Notes under the pieces: generated by a model
Databases searched by the model: none
Told to the model about the DNA's origin: nothing
What the model saw: only the letters and a program-made list of their open reading frames with translations
Source of the DNA: Cladocopium goreaui
Taxonomy: Eukaryota; Sar; Dinophyceae; Suessiales; Symbiodiniaceae
Reading direction: 5' to 3'
Assembly: GCA_947184155.2 (NCBI GenBank)
Contig: CAMXCT020005057.1
Location: forward strand, 243,990-307,989
Length of the DNA stretch: 64,000 nucleotides
Part shown: in pieces, positions 42,250 through 52,180 of the stretch
How positions within the stretch are numbered: position 1 is the first letter of the stretch
Layout: each line of letters starts with the position of its first letter
Program-made: the position numbers and the translations under genes

Positions 42250-42354
42250 GAGGTTGATGCGCATAAAAAACTCATCAGCATCACCGAAGGCGGCTTCGCC
42301 TGTCCCCACACCATCGTCTCCCAACTTGGAAGGCGTCGCTGAGGCGCGCAAATG
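42250..42354 (+). CDS. Candidate exon, Ser/Ala/Pro-rich
   Basis: TATAGCAG acceptor and AAATG|GTGAAA donor. The open frame ends SASPKAASPVPTPSSPNLEG then VAEARK, matching the low-complexity gene. An alternative frame (EVDAHKKLISITEGGFACPH) is open until a TGA. Confidence 0.45.
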
Positions 42355-43169
42355 GTGAAATGGAGATGGTCCAAGGGTTGTTTGAATTGTCTTTCCAGCA
42401 TTGTTCGCGCTGACTGAAGTGATTACTACAAACTTTTTTATTTTGGAGTAACTTTGGATATGTTTATATATATATTTATATATATACTTTCATGGTGCAA
42501 TGTAGTGAAACCACCTTGGAACTCATTCATGAAGTGTTTTTCTAGTGGTGACTCTCCATTGTTTTCAGGTTAGCAAACTAGCAGGCTCTAGTCTAGTGGA
42601 ATGTATGTGTGGCTCTCTTCTTGGAGAACTGCGAAGGTTCAGCATGGTTTCACATCAAAATGAAAATCAACAAAATTTTGTGGACCGAACATGTGGACTT
42701 TTGATCTGTTAAAGATGAGGACGTGGTTTTCGTGCGTATTGAATTTTCAAAAGTTTTTTTTGGCGAATCATTGCGTTTGATTGAGGAAAAACGAAAACAT
42801 TGTTTTGACCGACCGAAAGTCACCATTTCCAAAAATATGGAAATGGTACAGGTTGCGTTCAAAAGGATCTCTAATCCAATATTGCCACTGAATTTGATAG
42901 CAGGCCTTTGATAACCCAAGCAGGACTTTGGGTGTGGCCATCCATGCTACACAATACGATACACCCCAAGAAACTTCTGAGACTGTGTTCGTTTTTCCTG
43001 AGGGTCCACGCAACATCTCGGTGGCGGTATTGTTCGACCATGACAAGTAAATCTGCCGGTGAACCCCAACATTAATGATTGAACAACACAACTAATCATA
43101 ATCATCGCATCATGTTCCACAATGCACAAAACCGATACCGACAGTCAAGCAAATCTCGTCAATAAGCAC
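42355..43169. other. No confident gene
   Basis: Overlapping minus frames (42650-43091) show no family. A plus frame at 42723-42911 is also open. Unassigned. Confidence 0.4.
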
Positions 43170-43710
43170 GTTCAATGCACCACAGCAACAACATCAACAG
43201 CAGCAGCAAGCAACAGCAGCAGCAGCGACAACAAGAAAGACAACGACAGCCACAGCGACAATTGCATCATTTGCAGCAACAACAACCACTCCAACAACCA
43301 TCACAACCGCAACAGCAACAACAACAACAACAACACCAACAACACCAGCAACAATAACAACAACGTCAATAACCGCAATACCCCAATGACAACAATAACA
43401 ATAAACACCAATAGCAACATTAACAATCACAACTGCCATATCACCTGTTTAAACAATAGACAAGAGACAATAGACAATGAACATTGAACAACAAACCACA
43501 ACAAACCACAAAAGGGCAACAAACCACAACAAACCACAACAAACCACAACAAACAAAACAGAACAAAACACAACAAACCACAACAAACCACAACAAACCA
43601 CATCAAACCACAACAAACCACAACAAACCACAACAAACCACAACAAACCACGACCACAACCCCACCAACCGCAAGAACAACAACCACCCCAACCATAACA
43701 ACCACAACAA
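43170..43710. repeat. CAA/CCACAACAAA low-complexity array
   Basis: CAACAGCAG-type triplets from 43170 to 43380, then a clear 10-bp repeat (ACCACAACAA) from about 43490 to 43660. Gln/Asn/Thr and Val-rich frames on both strands follow from the repeat. Confidence 0.9.
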
Positions 43711-43780
43711 CAACAGGACCTTTCACAAGGTTTCACCTCAAAACATCTCGTTTTATCCGTGTGAATTGTCCGTTCTGCAG

Positions 43781-43843
43781 GCGCCGGCCGTCAGCCTTTC
43801 GGAGCCCGCGTTGCCCGTGGTGGAGGCCGGAGCTCGCAGCGAG
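43781..43843 (+). CDS. Candidate exon, Ala/Pro/Val/Glu
   Basis: TTCTGCAG acceptor and GCGAG|GTCGTT donor, 21 whole codons: APAVSLSEPALPVVEAGARS then E. Confidence 0.55.
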
Positions 43844-43886
43844 GTCGTTGGTTGATATTGGTGGTTGATGGTTAATGACATATTGT

Positions 43887-43992
43887 TTACGCTCTGGTAA
43901 ATTATCATAGACCTTGAAAAGACATTTCTTTTAGTGGACACTAATCGTCCAACCCGTATTTGGCACAGCTTATGTTAATTTACTGGAGGGTA
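43887..43992. mobile_element. Family A element, TTTACTGG subtype (A17)
   Basis: TACGCTCTGGTAAATTATCA to AATTTACTGGAGGGTA; same subtype as A10. Confidence 0.85.
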
Positions 43993-44148
43993 ATAGCTGT
44001 GATTAGTGGTTAATGATGTTTGATAGTGTTTAATAATGTTTAGAATGGTAAATAGTGGTGATTAATGCAAATCAGCGGCCTGGTGTGGGTGTCTAGATTT
44101 TATCATAGTTACTCCTCCTCCTCCTCGTCCTCCTCCTCCTGCCGACAG

Positions 44149-44205
44149 CAAGCACCAGATCACAGTGGGCACTGCCGGACCTCAATCGCGAGCTCCAGAC
44201 TTTAG
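44149..44205 (+). CDS. Candidate exon
   Basis: It follows a (CTC)n polypyrimidine run and GCCGACAG, an unusually strong branch/tract region. It reads STRSQWALPDLNRELQTL. The donor is unclear. Confidence 0.4.
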   Translation, partial: QAPDHSGHCRTSIASSRL

Positions 44206-44224
44206 TGGGCAGTGCCCATGTCAG

Positions 44225-44510
44225 AGAGGATGTCAGAATAAATGCCAGATGGAATGGCGCAACAGAATGTCAGAATAGATGCCAGATAGAATAGAACGTC
44301 AGATAGAATGCCAAATAGAATGCCAAAAAAAATGCCAGAAAGAATGCCAGATAGAATGCCGAGACAATGTCAGAATAGATGCAAGAAAGGATGCCAGAAA
44401 GGATGTTAGAATAGATGCCAGGTAGAATTCCAGAATAGAATATCAGACTAGAATGCGAGATAGAATGCCAGAATAGAATGTCAGAAAGTATATGCCATGA
44501 CAAATTTCCA
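44225..44510. repeat. AGAATGCCAGAT tandem repeat
   Basis: Irregular units of 11-14 bp (AGAATGCCAG, ATAGATGCCAG, AGAATGTC). Gives a hydrophobic minus frame that is not credited. Confidence 0.9.
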
Positions 44511-45500
44511 GATATTTCCAGATGAGATGTCGGAAACAATTGGCAAGACTTTGTCACGGTGGGGATCACTCGAAGTAGAGTCTTTTTTTAAAGTCATGGG
44601 GGCTCCTCAAGTCACCAGGGCGGTTTCAATACTAAGGCACTGTCAAATGACTGGATGATTTCGGGTACCTCCAGGACTTCGGAGACCTCCATGTGAGAAT
44701 TAGGGCGATTTATCCAGATGTATAGGCAGTCATTCCAAATCATGTTTTATTTTCCCAACAAAAAACCAAGGTCCCGGATTTGATGAAAGATGGTGGGCAC
44801 AATCTTATTCCCAATGACCTGACATTTTGGATTGGTGGAGCTGCATCAATGAGACGAAAAATGAAACATATTTTCATTGTTGTTCAAATTTCCAAAAATG
44901 TGATTGAAACAATTTGAAAATGCGGATGCGATTAATCAAACTAATTTATGCTGAACCCGAAAACATGATTTTGAGCAAGATATGGCTCTGATTTGTATTT
45001 TTATTTTCTGATTTTCAAACTACAAATGTTTTTTTAACATTTCCCATTTTTGTTTATTCACCATGTTTGATGGTTAAATCGCCATTTTCATTGTTTGATT
45101 TTTATTAGTTTTTTGGTTCCTTCCCAACGTTCATGATTCAATCTGTTTGATGGTTAAATCATGGGAAATCAACATGATTTACTCTATCTAAAACAAACGA
45201 AGATGACGAAATTGACGAAAAAAAAACGACATCCTCGTTTGTTTTCTGGAAGGGTCCTGATAAATGATGATAAATGTTTCAATATCTATGTTAGTCTCCA
45301 AATGTGGGTTTTACATATGAAACCCAAGAGTTATGTTTGTGGTTTTCTAGTTTTCTATGGCCACCGGTTTTACATTTTGCAACATGTTCTCCAAGATCTA
45401 CGTTAGTGGTTTCGCATCTTGGCAAATTGCACATGTTTGTTGTTCAAATCCCTGAAAGATCCCTTCTTTGTCTTGGTTTTGCACACGAACCGGCCGCAAG
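44511..45500. other. No gene recognised
   Basis: AT-rich spacer. Weak repeated phrase GATGGTTAAATC near 45.07 and 45.15 kb. Confidence 0.45.
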
Positions 45501-45545
45501 GCGACTTCTGCTACACCATCTGCGACGGTAGCTGAGGAGGTGCTG
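45501..45545 (+). CDS. Candidate exon
   Basis: GGCCGCAAG acceptor and GTGCTG|GTAATA donor, 15 whole codons ATSATPSATVAEEVL. Similar in style to the 43.8 kb exon. Confidence 0.5.
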
Positions 45546-45984
45546 GTAATATATGTGTTTTCATATTATATAAATTATAATAAATTCCAAGACGATGTAG
45601 AATGATAACATCTATCACTGTTTTTCGTTTCGGATTTTTACACGAGTTTTCGATTTTTCGGGGTACAAATATTGTCTGTGGTAAGAGACAGACCCTAATC
45701 CTTTCTCGTGTATACCATTACCATCATTTTTTTCGGGATATGAACTGTGAACTGCAAAAAAACATATGTTATTTTAAGGATGTAAGAAAACATTGCAGAT
45801 TACGGGGTATGAAATGTTAAAATGTGATTGTTTTGCGGTTTGATGTGTTACTTTTATCCCTAGTTTGGGATGGTGATCCGATGAAACATTCGAAAATAAA
45901 AACTACAAATCTGTGATAATGGATTGGATAGTCATCCTCTCTCCCTATTACTAAACCCCCCCAAATGGTAAACACTGTCCAGGG
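45546..45984. other. No gene recognised
   Basis: Spacer before the tandem array. Confidence 0.4.
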
Positions 45985-46545
45985 TGTATTTTGTATTAGG
46001 GTGCCCCAGATATTCCAATGAAAACCCAAATAAAGATAAAAACCTCGAATTCAAATTTGATTAGATCCCTTATTAAACTCTATATAAAATATTGCCAAAA
46101 ACTGGATTTCGAAACTTTACCCCAATATTCCAATGAAAACCTTAATAACAAAACTAAAAAAAAACTTGATTTCAAATTTGATTAAATCCCTTTTTAAAAT
46201 CTATATAACGTATTGCCAAAAACTGGATTTCGACTTTTTCCCCTAACATTAATGAAAACCTTAATGACAAAAATAAAAAACTCGATTTCAAATTTGCTTA
46301 AATCCCTTATTTAAATTTATATAAAATATTGCCAAAAACATCCAAAAACTGGATTTCGAAATTTACCCTCAATATTCCAATGAAAACCTTAAAAATACAA
46401 ATAAAAAAGACTTGATTTCAAATTTGATTAAATCCCTTTTTAAAATCTATAGAAAGTATTGCCAAAAACTGGATTTCGAAGATTTCCTTCCCCTAATATT
46501 CCAATGAAAACCTTAATAAAACTGAAAAATAAAAACTTGTGAGAT
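45985..46545. repeat. Tandem array, unit about 115-128 bp, about 4.5 copies
   Basis: Each unit has TATTCCAATGAAAACCTTAA, CTTGATTTCAAATTTGATTA and ATTGCCAAAAACTGGATTTC. Starts of the AATGAAAAC box: 46017, 46132, 46251, 46379, 46503. Unit lengths vary through small indels. Confidence 0.9.
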
Positions 46546-46734
46546 GGGACCCTAATAAAAAAATCTCCAGGTGGCAATTTATGGTTGAACCCATTTTTTC
46601 ACCATCCTGTTCTCCGATTAATTCTCAATTACCACAATTAAGAATCCAATTGTGCCCAACCAAAAGAACAAACAGAAGTGCCACACCAATCCTATTTTTT
46701 TATTTGGGGGAGTTTTAGTAGTAGGAAGTTGGGG

Positions 46735-46962
46735 TTCATGTGGGTAAAACAATGCAATAAATTAACCATCCCCCAGTCATCACCATAAGTATATAGATAT
46801 ATACAATGTGAGGCCCCCTCAGTTATAAGTTGGTTTAGATTCGCCCCAGTAACTATAGTCTATAGTTATAAGTACCATAAACCATAGTTATTGGAGTTAT
46901 GTTCACCAACTTAGCTATCTTGGGGGCCTCACATTGTATAGGTGGTATGGTTACCATTCCCA
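46735..46962. mobile_element. Family H element interrupted by family C (H4)
   Basis: CATGTGGGTAAAACAATGCA to CCCCCAGTCATCACCATA at the left, GGTGGTATGGTTACCATTCC at the right; C5 lies between. H2 gives the uninterrupted order. Confidence 0.8.
46802..46938. mobile_element. Family C element nested in family H (C5)
   Basis: TACAATGTGAGGCCCCCTC to GGGGGCCTCACATTGTA, 137 bp. TA at each junction fits a TA target duplication. Confidence 0.9.
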
Positions 46963-46980
46963 AATGTTTCTTTCGTTCAG

Positions 46981-47041
46981 CGGTGACGTGTCGGCTAGGC
47001 GGCGGCGAAAGTCTTTAAAGTGGACGACCTCACGGCGACAG
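46981..47041 (+). CDS. Candidate exon, Arg-rich
   Basis: TTCGTTCAG acceptor and CGACAG|GTGGAA donor. One frame is open and reads GDVSARRRRKSLKWTTSRRQ. It starts in phase 1, unlike most neighbours. Confidence 0.45.
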
Positions 47042-47091
47042 GTGGAACACAGAAGTTGGGTCCTGTTGGGTCTTAGAATTTTTGAATATTG

Positions 47092-47111
47092 CAATGTGAG
47101 GCCTCACATTG
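47092..47111. repeat. Perfect 20-bp palindrome, family C ends fused
   Basis: CAATGTGAGGCCTCACATTG is exactly the two outer ends of family C joined with no interior. Confidence 0.9.
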
Positions 47112-47226
47112 TGTGATTTTATGTTAATTTGATCATTTACAATGCGATTTTATCATCTTATAAAATCTTATAAATAGTGTCTAGATATTTATTCATGGTG
47201 TTGTTTGTTCTTGAAAATACCCTCAG

Positions 47227-47268
47227 GTCGACGATGTCGCCCCGACCTCACTAGAAATGATGACAAAG
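47227..47268 (+). CDS. Candidate exon, 14 codons
   Basis: ACCCTCAG acceptor and ACAAAG|GTAACG donor; VDDVAPTSLEMMTK. Both sites are strong and the length is whole codons. Confidence 0.5.
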
Positions 47269-47433
47269 GTAACGAGTGACCTTGTCCTGGCCGAACTTTT
47301 TAAGGCTGGTGAAGTTTATAAATAGATCCAGATTTTCCCGTGAAAACCAGAAGAATTTCAGGGCTTATGGATTGCTATCATGCCTAACCCAAATCTTAAA
47401 AGATTAGCTAGGTTGTCCTTTAAACACACCATA

Positions 47434-47532
47434 TGGGAGTATCTTAAAATCGTGGTACCCGTAAACCGTTCATTTTATGTTGTTCCATTATAAACCATCC
47501 ATTTTGGGGCATCCTCTTTTATGGAAAACCCC
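47434..47532. mobile_element. Family F element (F3)
   Basis: GAGTATCTTAAAATCGTGGT then ACCC, right end TTTTATGGAAAACCCCC; interior GTTCCATTATAAACCATCC as in other copies. Confidence 0.65.
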
Positions 47533-47595
47533 CATATGCCAATTAATGAAACATATCCACATTAGATTGAAACCACAGCCTGACCACAGCGTCAG

Positions 47596-47638
47596 GACAA
47601 GCTTTGGTTGAAGCTATCGAGGCGGAAAATCATCCGCG
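47596..47638 (+). CDS. Candidate exon, ankyrin-like helix
   Basis: CAGCGTCAG acceptor and CCGCG|GTTTTT donor. It reads QALVEAIEAENHPR, resembling the second helix of an ankyrin repeat, but too short to be sure. Confidence 0.4.
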
Positions 47639-48032
47639 GTTTTTGTTTGGGTACTGACTAAGATGCCACAATGTGTGGTTTGTGGTTTATGTTGTTGCAA
47701 AAATACTCCGGAAGAAAATAGACTTTCAATATTTTTGAATATTTTTTCAAAATATTCAATAGCTATCAACAACAACATCTACTTGTCATAATAGCTATCA
47801 TATAGCTATCATACTACAGTTGTCACGGCTGTCATGACAATTTTTGGACCATGAGACCGTTCGGAATCTCTCGGTTGATTGGTCTTTACAGCAGGGATTT
47901 CACCATCCAGCTGGTCGGTTTGAGACGACTGATCCAGCAGAATATAGGTAGGTCTTAAAACAAGTGAACATCAATAGCTGGTTGATGTGGGGTTTCATGA
48001 TGGTGAAAATCATGGTTAATGATGGTTAATAG

Positions 48033-48198
48033 CTGGTTGGTGGTTTGGAACACTGCCGGGCAACGTCTCACATAACGTTGCGCGCATCGCAAAGTGTCGC
48101 AAAGTGGTGGTTTGGAACATGAATTTTATTTTCCATATATGGGATAATCCTTCCCATTGACTTTCATATTTTTCAAGATTGTTAAAACCACCAACCAG
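48033..48198. mobile_element. Family B element with inserted GC-rich piece (B9)
   Basis: CTGGTTGGTGGTTTGGAACA is followed by about 55 bp of GC-rich sequence (CTGCCGGGCAACGTCTCACA...), after which GTGGTTTGGAACATG restarts and the element runs to AAAACCACCAACCAG. ATAG flanks both ends. Confidence 0.85.
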
Positions 48199-48205
48199 AT
48201 AGTCA

Positions 48206-48330
48206 TGGGGGGTTCCTAAGTCACAGGGGTACCCCTAGTTATCATCCACTCACAAGTGGGATTTGATGATGTTCTATGACATAAACCATCCAGCGATTTC
48301 TAGGGTATCCCCACTTATTATGGAAACTCC
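48206..48330. mobile_element. Family F element (F4)
   Basis: GGGGGGTTCCTAAGTCACAG then GGGTACCCC to ATTATGGAAACTCC; begins 8 bp after B9. Confidence 0.75.
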
Positions 48331-48593
48331 TTATCTAAAACAATAACGATCGACCATAGATCTACACAACTGGGATGGCCGGCCATCCGAGTATGGGATC
48401 AGGCCATCATGCGGAGGGATAGGAAAATGGGCCAGGGCCAGTCCTATCAGTCCTGAAGATATAAACCAACTCTTTCTTATTTTGATCATGTTGTTTTGAA
48501 CTATTATGGAGGGGTTGGAGATGGTTACATTCCATGTGTTGTTTTTTCCTTGCAATTCTCTTCTTTAAACGTCTTTAAACTGCGCTTCGACCA

Positions 48594-48743
48594 TGGGTTC
48601 GCTGAAGAGACGCCGTTGTCAACGGACCGCCACCGTGCAGGCGGAAGATTGGACGGCGGCTGAAAAGTTGCTGAATGAGAGGCCGACCATGGGTGATCTC
48701 ACGGCCGACCACGGAACCGTACTCGGTTTGGCCGCAGTACAGT
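48594..48743 (+). CDS. Candidate ankyrin-type open frame
   Basis: Starts with ATG and has 49 codons to a TAG. After a possible acceptor GTGCAG at 48640 it reads AEDWTAAEKLLNERPTMGDL then TADHGTVLGLA, which has the spacing of an ankyrin helix-loop (xxAxxLLxx...). A possible donor is ACTCG|GTTTGG. Whether this is one exon or two is open. Confidence 0.4.
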
Positions 48744-48812
48744 AGTTGCTGTATTGACGGTGGATATATGAGTAGTTGCTTGTTTTCCATATGAGTAGCT
48801 ATTAACCATTGA

Positions 48813-48870
48813 AACAACAACAACAACAACAACAACAAGAACAAGAACAATAACAACAACAAAAAACGAT
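48813..48870. repeat. ACA microsatellite
   Basis: (AAC)n with AAG interruptions. Confidence 0.9.
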
Positions 48871-49004
48871 GTCACAAGAAAATATTATATAATTATAAGT
48901 ATGACTCATGTGACTTTGAGCGATCGGAACTCCCTTTTTTTTCGTATGGTATTTCCCCATTCTGTCGTAAGATGATTACATCTCATTTTACTTGAGTATG
49001 TTCA

Positions 49005-49115
49005 CTGGTTGGTGGTTTCAAACATTGCTTTTATGACTTTCCATTCAGTTAGGAATGTCATCATCCCAACTGACGAAGTCCATCATTTTTCAAGATGGTT
49101 AAAACCACCAACCAG
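49005..49115. mobile_element. Family B element (B10)
   Basis: CTGGTTGGTGGTTTCAAACA to AAAACCACCAACCAG, 111 bp; TTCA directly outside both ends. Confidence 0.9.
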
Positions 49116-49167
49116 TTCAAATGTCTGTAACTGTTCTTGCTGATTTGTCTTTCCCCACGCCATGCAG

Positions 49168-49211
49168 GCCTGAAGAATGCGACGTGAACGCGTGGCTTGG
49201 TGGAGACTCAA
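49168..49211 (+). CDS. Candidate exon next to family F
   Basis: GCCATGCAG acceptor. Reads PEECDVNAWLGGDSM and meets F5. DVNAW is ankyrin-like. The donor lies inside or at the edge of F5 and is not obvious. Confidence 0.4.
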
Positions 49212-49315
49212 TGGGGGGAATGGAGCCAACTTGGGGATAGCCCAATCGCTGGATGGTTTATTTCACATGCAAAGTCCATGGGAAAAAATGGATGATTTGG
49301 GAATTGAGGTACCCC
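49212..49315. mobile_element. Family F element (F5)
   Basis: GGGGGGAATGGAGCCAACTT then GGGG at the left, ATTGAGGTACCCC at the right, directly followed by C7. Confidence 0.65.
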
Positions 49316-49444
49316 TACAATGTGAGGCCCCCAGTTATAAGTTGGTTTATAAGCCCCAGTGACTATAATAGTTATAAGTACCATAAACCATAGTTATTGG
49401 AGTTATAAACCAACTTAGCTATCGAACGGGCGCCTCACATTGTA
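49316..49444. mobile_element. Family C element (C7)
   Basis: TACAATGTGAGGCCCCC to GGGCGCCTCACATTGTA, 129 bp. Confidence 0.9.
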
Positions 49445-49651
49445 GTTTAGGAAAGCTCCATTAAATGGCATGGGCTCGATTATATCATAGGATTTTTCGA
49501 GCAACCCCAAAATAGGATACGTAGCTTAAATGAGTATTGGTACCTTATTTTTGAAGCTCACAACGACCCAAAAAATTGCCAAAGATGGTCAGGAATTGTT
49601 CTCTTAAATGGTGTGCATCTTATATTTGTATCTTTGGAGTAGGATTATTTT

Positions 49652-49843
49652 TCATCTCACAACACCGGAGGCGCAGCCAGGAAGCATGGGAGGCCCTCCG
49701 GTGTCATCAAACATGGCCCGGAAATCGGTGGCTCGTTCCCTGGGACAATCATCCATGCGGATGACTATCCTTTTCTGCAATTTTCCCAGTTCGTTGGGAT
49801 GATTTTCCCCATGGATTTTCGCCACCTCCATTTTAGATAGCAA
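49652..49843 (-). CDS. Hypothetical open frame, strand uncertain
   Basis: Minus strand reads MEVAKIHGENHPNELGKLQK then RIVIRMDDCPRERATDFRAM, convincingly protein-like. On the plus strand two frames are also open (PEAQPGSMGGPPVSSNMARK). If minus-strand coding, it opposes the surrounding ankyrin exons. Confidence 0.35.
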   Translation of the reverse strand: MLSKMEVAKIHGENHPNELGKLQKRIVIRMDDCPRERATDFRAMFDDTGGPPMLPGCASGVVR

Positions 49844-50010
49844 ATATATAGTTGTTTTTCAGCCATTCAGAAAAAAACTACTATCATAGATGTTCATATT
49901 GGATGTCAGTTCAGCCACCAAATGTGCATATCTAATTATTAGTTAGATGTTCATGTTCCCATTATTTTCCCTACTTCCATTTTACAAGAATTCAGATAGT
50001 AGTAGATAGT

Positions 50011-50125
50011 CTGGTTGGTGGTTTGGAACATTGTTTGTTTTTCCATTCAGTTGGGAATGTCATTGTCATCATCCCAACTGACGAAGTCCATCATTTTTCA
50101 GAGGGGTAGGTCAACCACCAACCAG
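50011..50125. mobile_element. Family B element (B11)
   Basis: CTGGTTGGTGGTTTGGAACA to GTCAACCACCAACCAG, 115 bp. Confidence 0.9.
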
Positions 50126-50271
50126 CCTAGATGTTCCTAGCATCAGTGTCCCTATGATTCACCCAATATCACCCCAAAATTTCACGACCATTTCAAGGCG
50201 CACCAGCGATTGGCATTACTGTCTTCTCCGCTCGGGGCTCGGCATTTTGAAAAACGACCGGTGGCGCAGTT

Positions 50272-50362
50272 GACCGAACCCTGGAATCATGGTTAATAAG
50301 GGGAATCATCCCCAAAATGGCCGAACTTTTCAGGTTAGTGAATTATTGTAATTTGCCCAGAT
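50272..50362. mobile_element. Family I element, right part (I2)
   Basis: TGGAATCATGGTTAATAAGG then TTCAGGTTAGTGAATTATTG and AATTTGCCCAGAT match I1. Confidence 0.6.
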
Positions 50363-51411
50363 TTCTGAGGAATAATCATGAAATATCATGAATATATTGA
50401 GATGATCAATTGTTGATTTTCATTCATATTTTTTTGGTCATCATTGAGATGATTAATCATTGATGATCATTGATGATGGAATTTGATCACAAAAATGATT
50501 GTAATGTGACAAGTCGACCATGGGATTCACCCAATTTCCCATTAAAATCGACCAGTTGGGATGGAGTCTGAATGCAACCCATTTAAGCGGCGAAAAAAAA
50601 ATGGACGGTCTATGCGCGGTTTACCGCATTGATTTATGGAAAATATGAAGAAAGCTTGGTATCTAGTAGAACATGGTCCATGGTAACATCGCCAGGTTAG
50701 TAACCATTAGTTTCCTTGCCAGTGTAAAATGGTAATTAACATCAGGAATTTGGTAAAATCACCAATGATGTCGGAATCGCTACCTGTTTCATCCTTTTTC
50801 AATCTGGTTCAACGGCAAAAATCGAATATTCTGTCAATGTTTGGAAACTATGGATCTGCTGGTGCCCGGCTGAATACATCCAGCAATGTTCTTTTATGGC
50901 GAATGATGCGGTGCGATGAGCATTGAAATGAGACAGGGCAATCCGGCAGCCGTGCCAGCATTGTTTTTTTCGTTATGTTGATTTGTTTTATGGGAACATG
51001 ACGCTAACCCGATGTCGAAGTGCCTTATCTGCTCATTTAGGTGAGATGACCCGTGAATATGTGTGATATCAGTGTAGATCAGTGTAGCTATGTGTTCCAT
51101 GTGTAAAACATGTTGATATTTACCATAAACGGGTATTGTCACCAAAGCCATCGATAGGGGTTAATATCGATAGGGGAATATCTGATGGTGGGATAACAAG
51201 AATTATTTCATACCCTGCTTTGACCATGACACCTCTAAAATGCAAGAAACATGGGACTATATCTCCTAGTGGAATGCATTTTTTCTTGTTTTTTTCTTTT
51301 CTTTCCAGAAGTGAACATTTTTGTGAATTTATTGAGCCCTACAACAATAGTTTGATGCCAAGGGTTCCCTATTGATGGTCCCAAAGTCCCAGTAACTGGA
51401 AGCCGTATCAG
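50363..51411. other. No gene recognised
   Basis: Spacer with ATTGATGATCATTGATGATG text. Open frames on both strands are unsupported. Confidence 0.45.
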
Positions 51412-51446
51412 TCGCCAAGGGGGAGATGTGCATCGATAAGTTTCGG
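51412..51446 (+). CDS. Candidate micro-exon
   Basis: CCGTATCAG acceptor and TTTCGG|GTGAGA donor; AKGEMCIDKFR. A TAA lies upstream in frame, consistent with an intron. Confidence 0.35.
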
Positions 51447-51529
51447 GTGAGATTTTTTTTGACCTGCCTCTACTGTGTTGACGATGATGGTTGATGTTTG
51501 AGATTTTGAGGCCTCTCTTGTTTTATTCG

Positions 51530-51712
51530 TGGTGTTATTTTTGTGTGTTTTGTTGTTGGTTTTGTGGTTGGTTTCGTTGTTGGTCTGTTGGTTTTGTTCT
51601 TGTTCTTGTTCTTGTTGTTGCTGTTGTTGTTTTTGTTGTTGGTTGTTGGTTGTTATTGCTGGTTGTTGGTTGTTGATTGCTGATTGCTGATTGTTGATTG
51701 TTGTTGTACTGT
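51530..51712. repeat. GTT/GTTTT low-complexity tract
   Basis: TTGTTGTTGGT-type repeats; Gln/Asn-rich minus frame is an artefact. Confidence 0.9.
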
Positions 51713-51746
51713 GCATTGCACACTATGAGATGCACATTCACCACAG

Positions 51747-51826
51747 TCGTGGCATGTGTTGCATCATGCTGCTAGGGTCGCAGCGGCCCAGAGAAGTCTT
51801 GTTTGGGCACATAGGGCGCCAAACGG
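51747..51826 (+). CDS. Candidate ankyrin-like exon
   Basis: TTCACCACAG acceptor, phase 0. Reads SWHVLHHAARVAAAQRSLVW then AHRAPNG. LHHAAR is typical of the first ankyrin helix. It ends at the edge of family F copy F6. Confidence 0.45.
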
Positions 51827-51827
51827 A

Positions 51828-51927
51828 TGTTTCCTGAAATATGGGTACCCCCAAATCATCAATTTTAATAGAATTGTCCATTATAAACCATCCAGCTATT
51901 GGGGTACCAACACTTATGGAAACCACC
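51828..51927. mobile_element. Family F element (F6)
   Basis: GTTTCCTGAAATATGGGTAC then CCCC to TTGGGGTACCAACACTTATG then GAAACC. Confidence 0.75.
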
Positions 51928-52068
51928 CAAATAGACGCATATAGAAACAAAGACTTGACTAAACTTGACTTTTGACTAGTCAGCAGCAGCAAGATGTTCG
52001 CCATGTTACTGCGCCAGCAAGCATCAAAGCAATGTTCCTGCTTGAAATCAGGCAGTCAATATACCACA

Positions 52069-52180
52069 CTTAGATGGGCCGTGGGATTAGCTAACTAGTT
52101 AGTAAGTGGGATATACATTACGTATATCAAAACTATAATCCATGTACTAACTACTTAACTAACTCCATGGCCCATCTAAG
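52069..52180. mobile_element. Single inverted-repeat element (family M)
   Basis: CTTAGATGGGCC and GGATTAGCTAACTAGTTAGT mirrored by GTACTAACTACTTAACTAAC and GGCCCATCTAAG. 112 bp. Confidence 0.75.

Noticed and set aside
43122-43855. Asn/Gln/Thr-rich proteins and Val/Cys-rich reverse frames
   Set aside because: CAA-type microsatellite; no domain, stops appear as soon as the repeat ends.
44270-44569. Hydrophobic minus frame that looks membrane-like
   Set aside because: It is the translation of the AGAATGCCAG tandem repeat.
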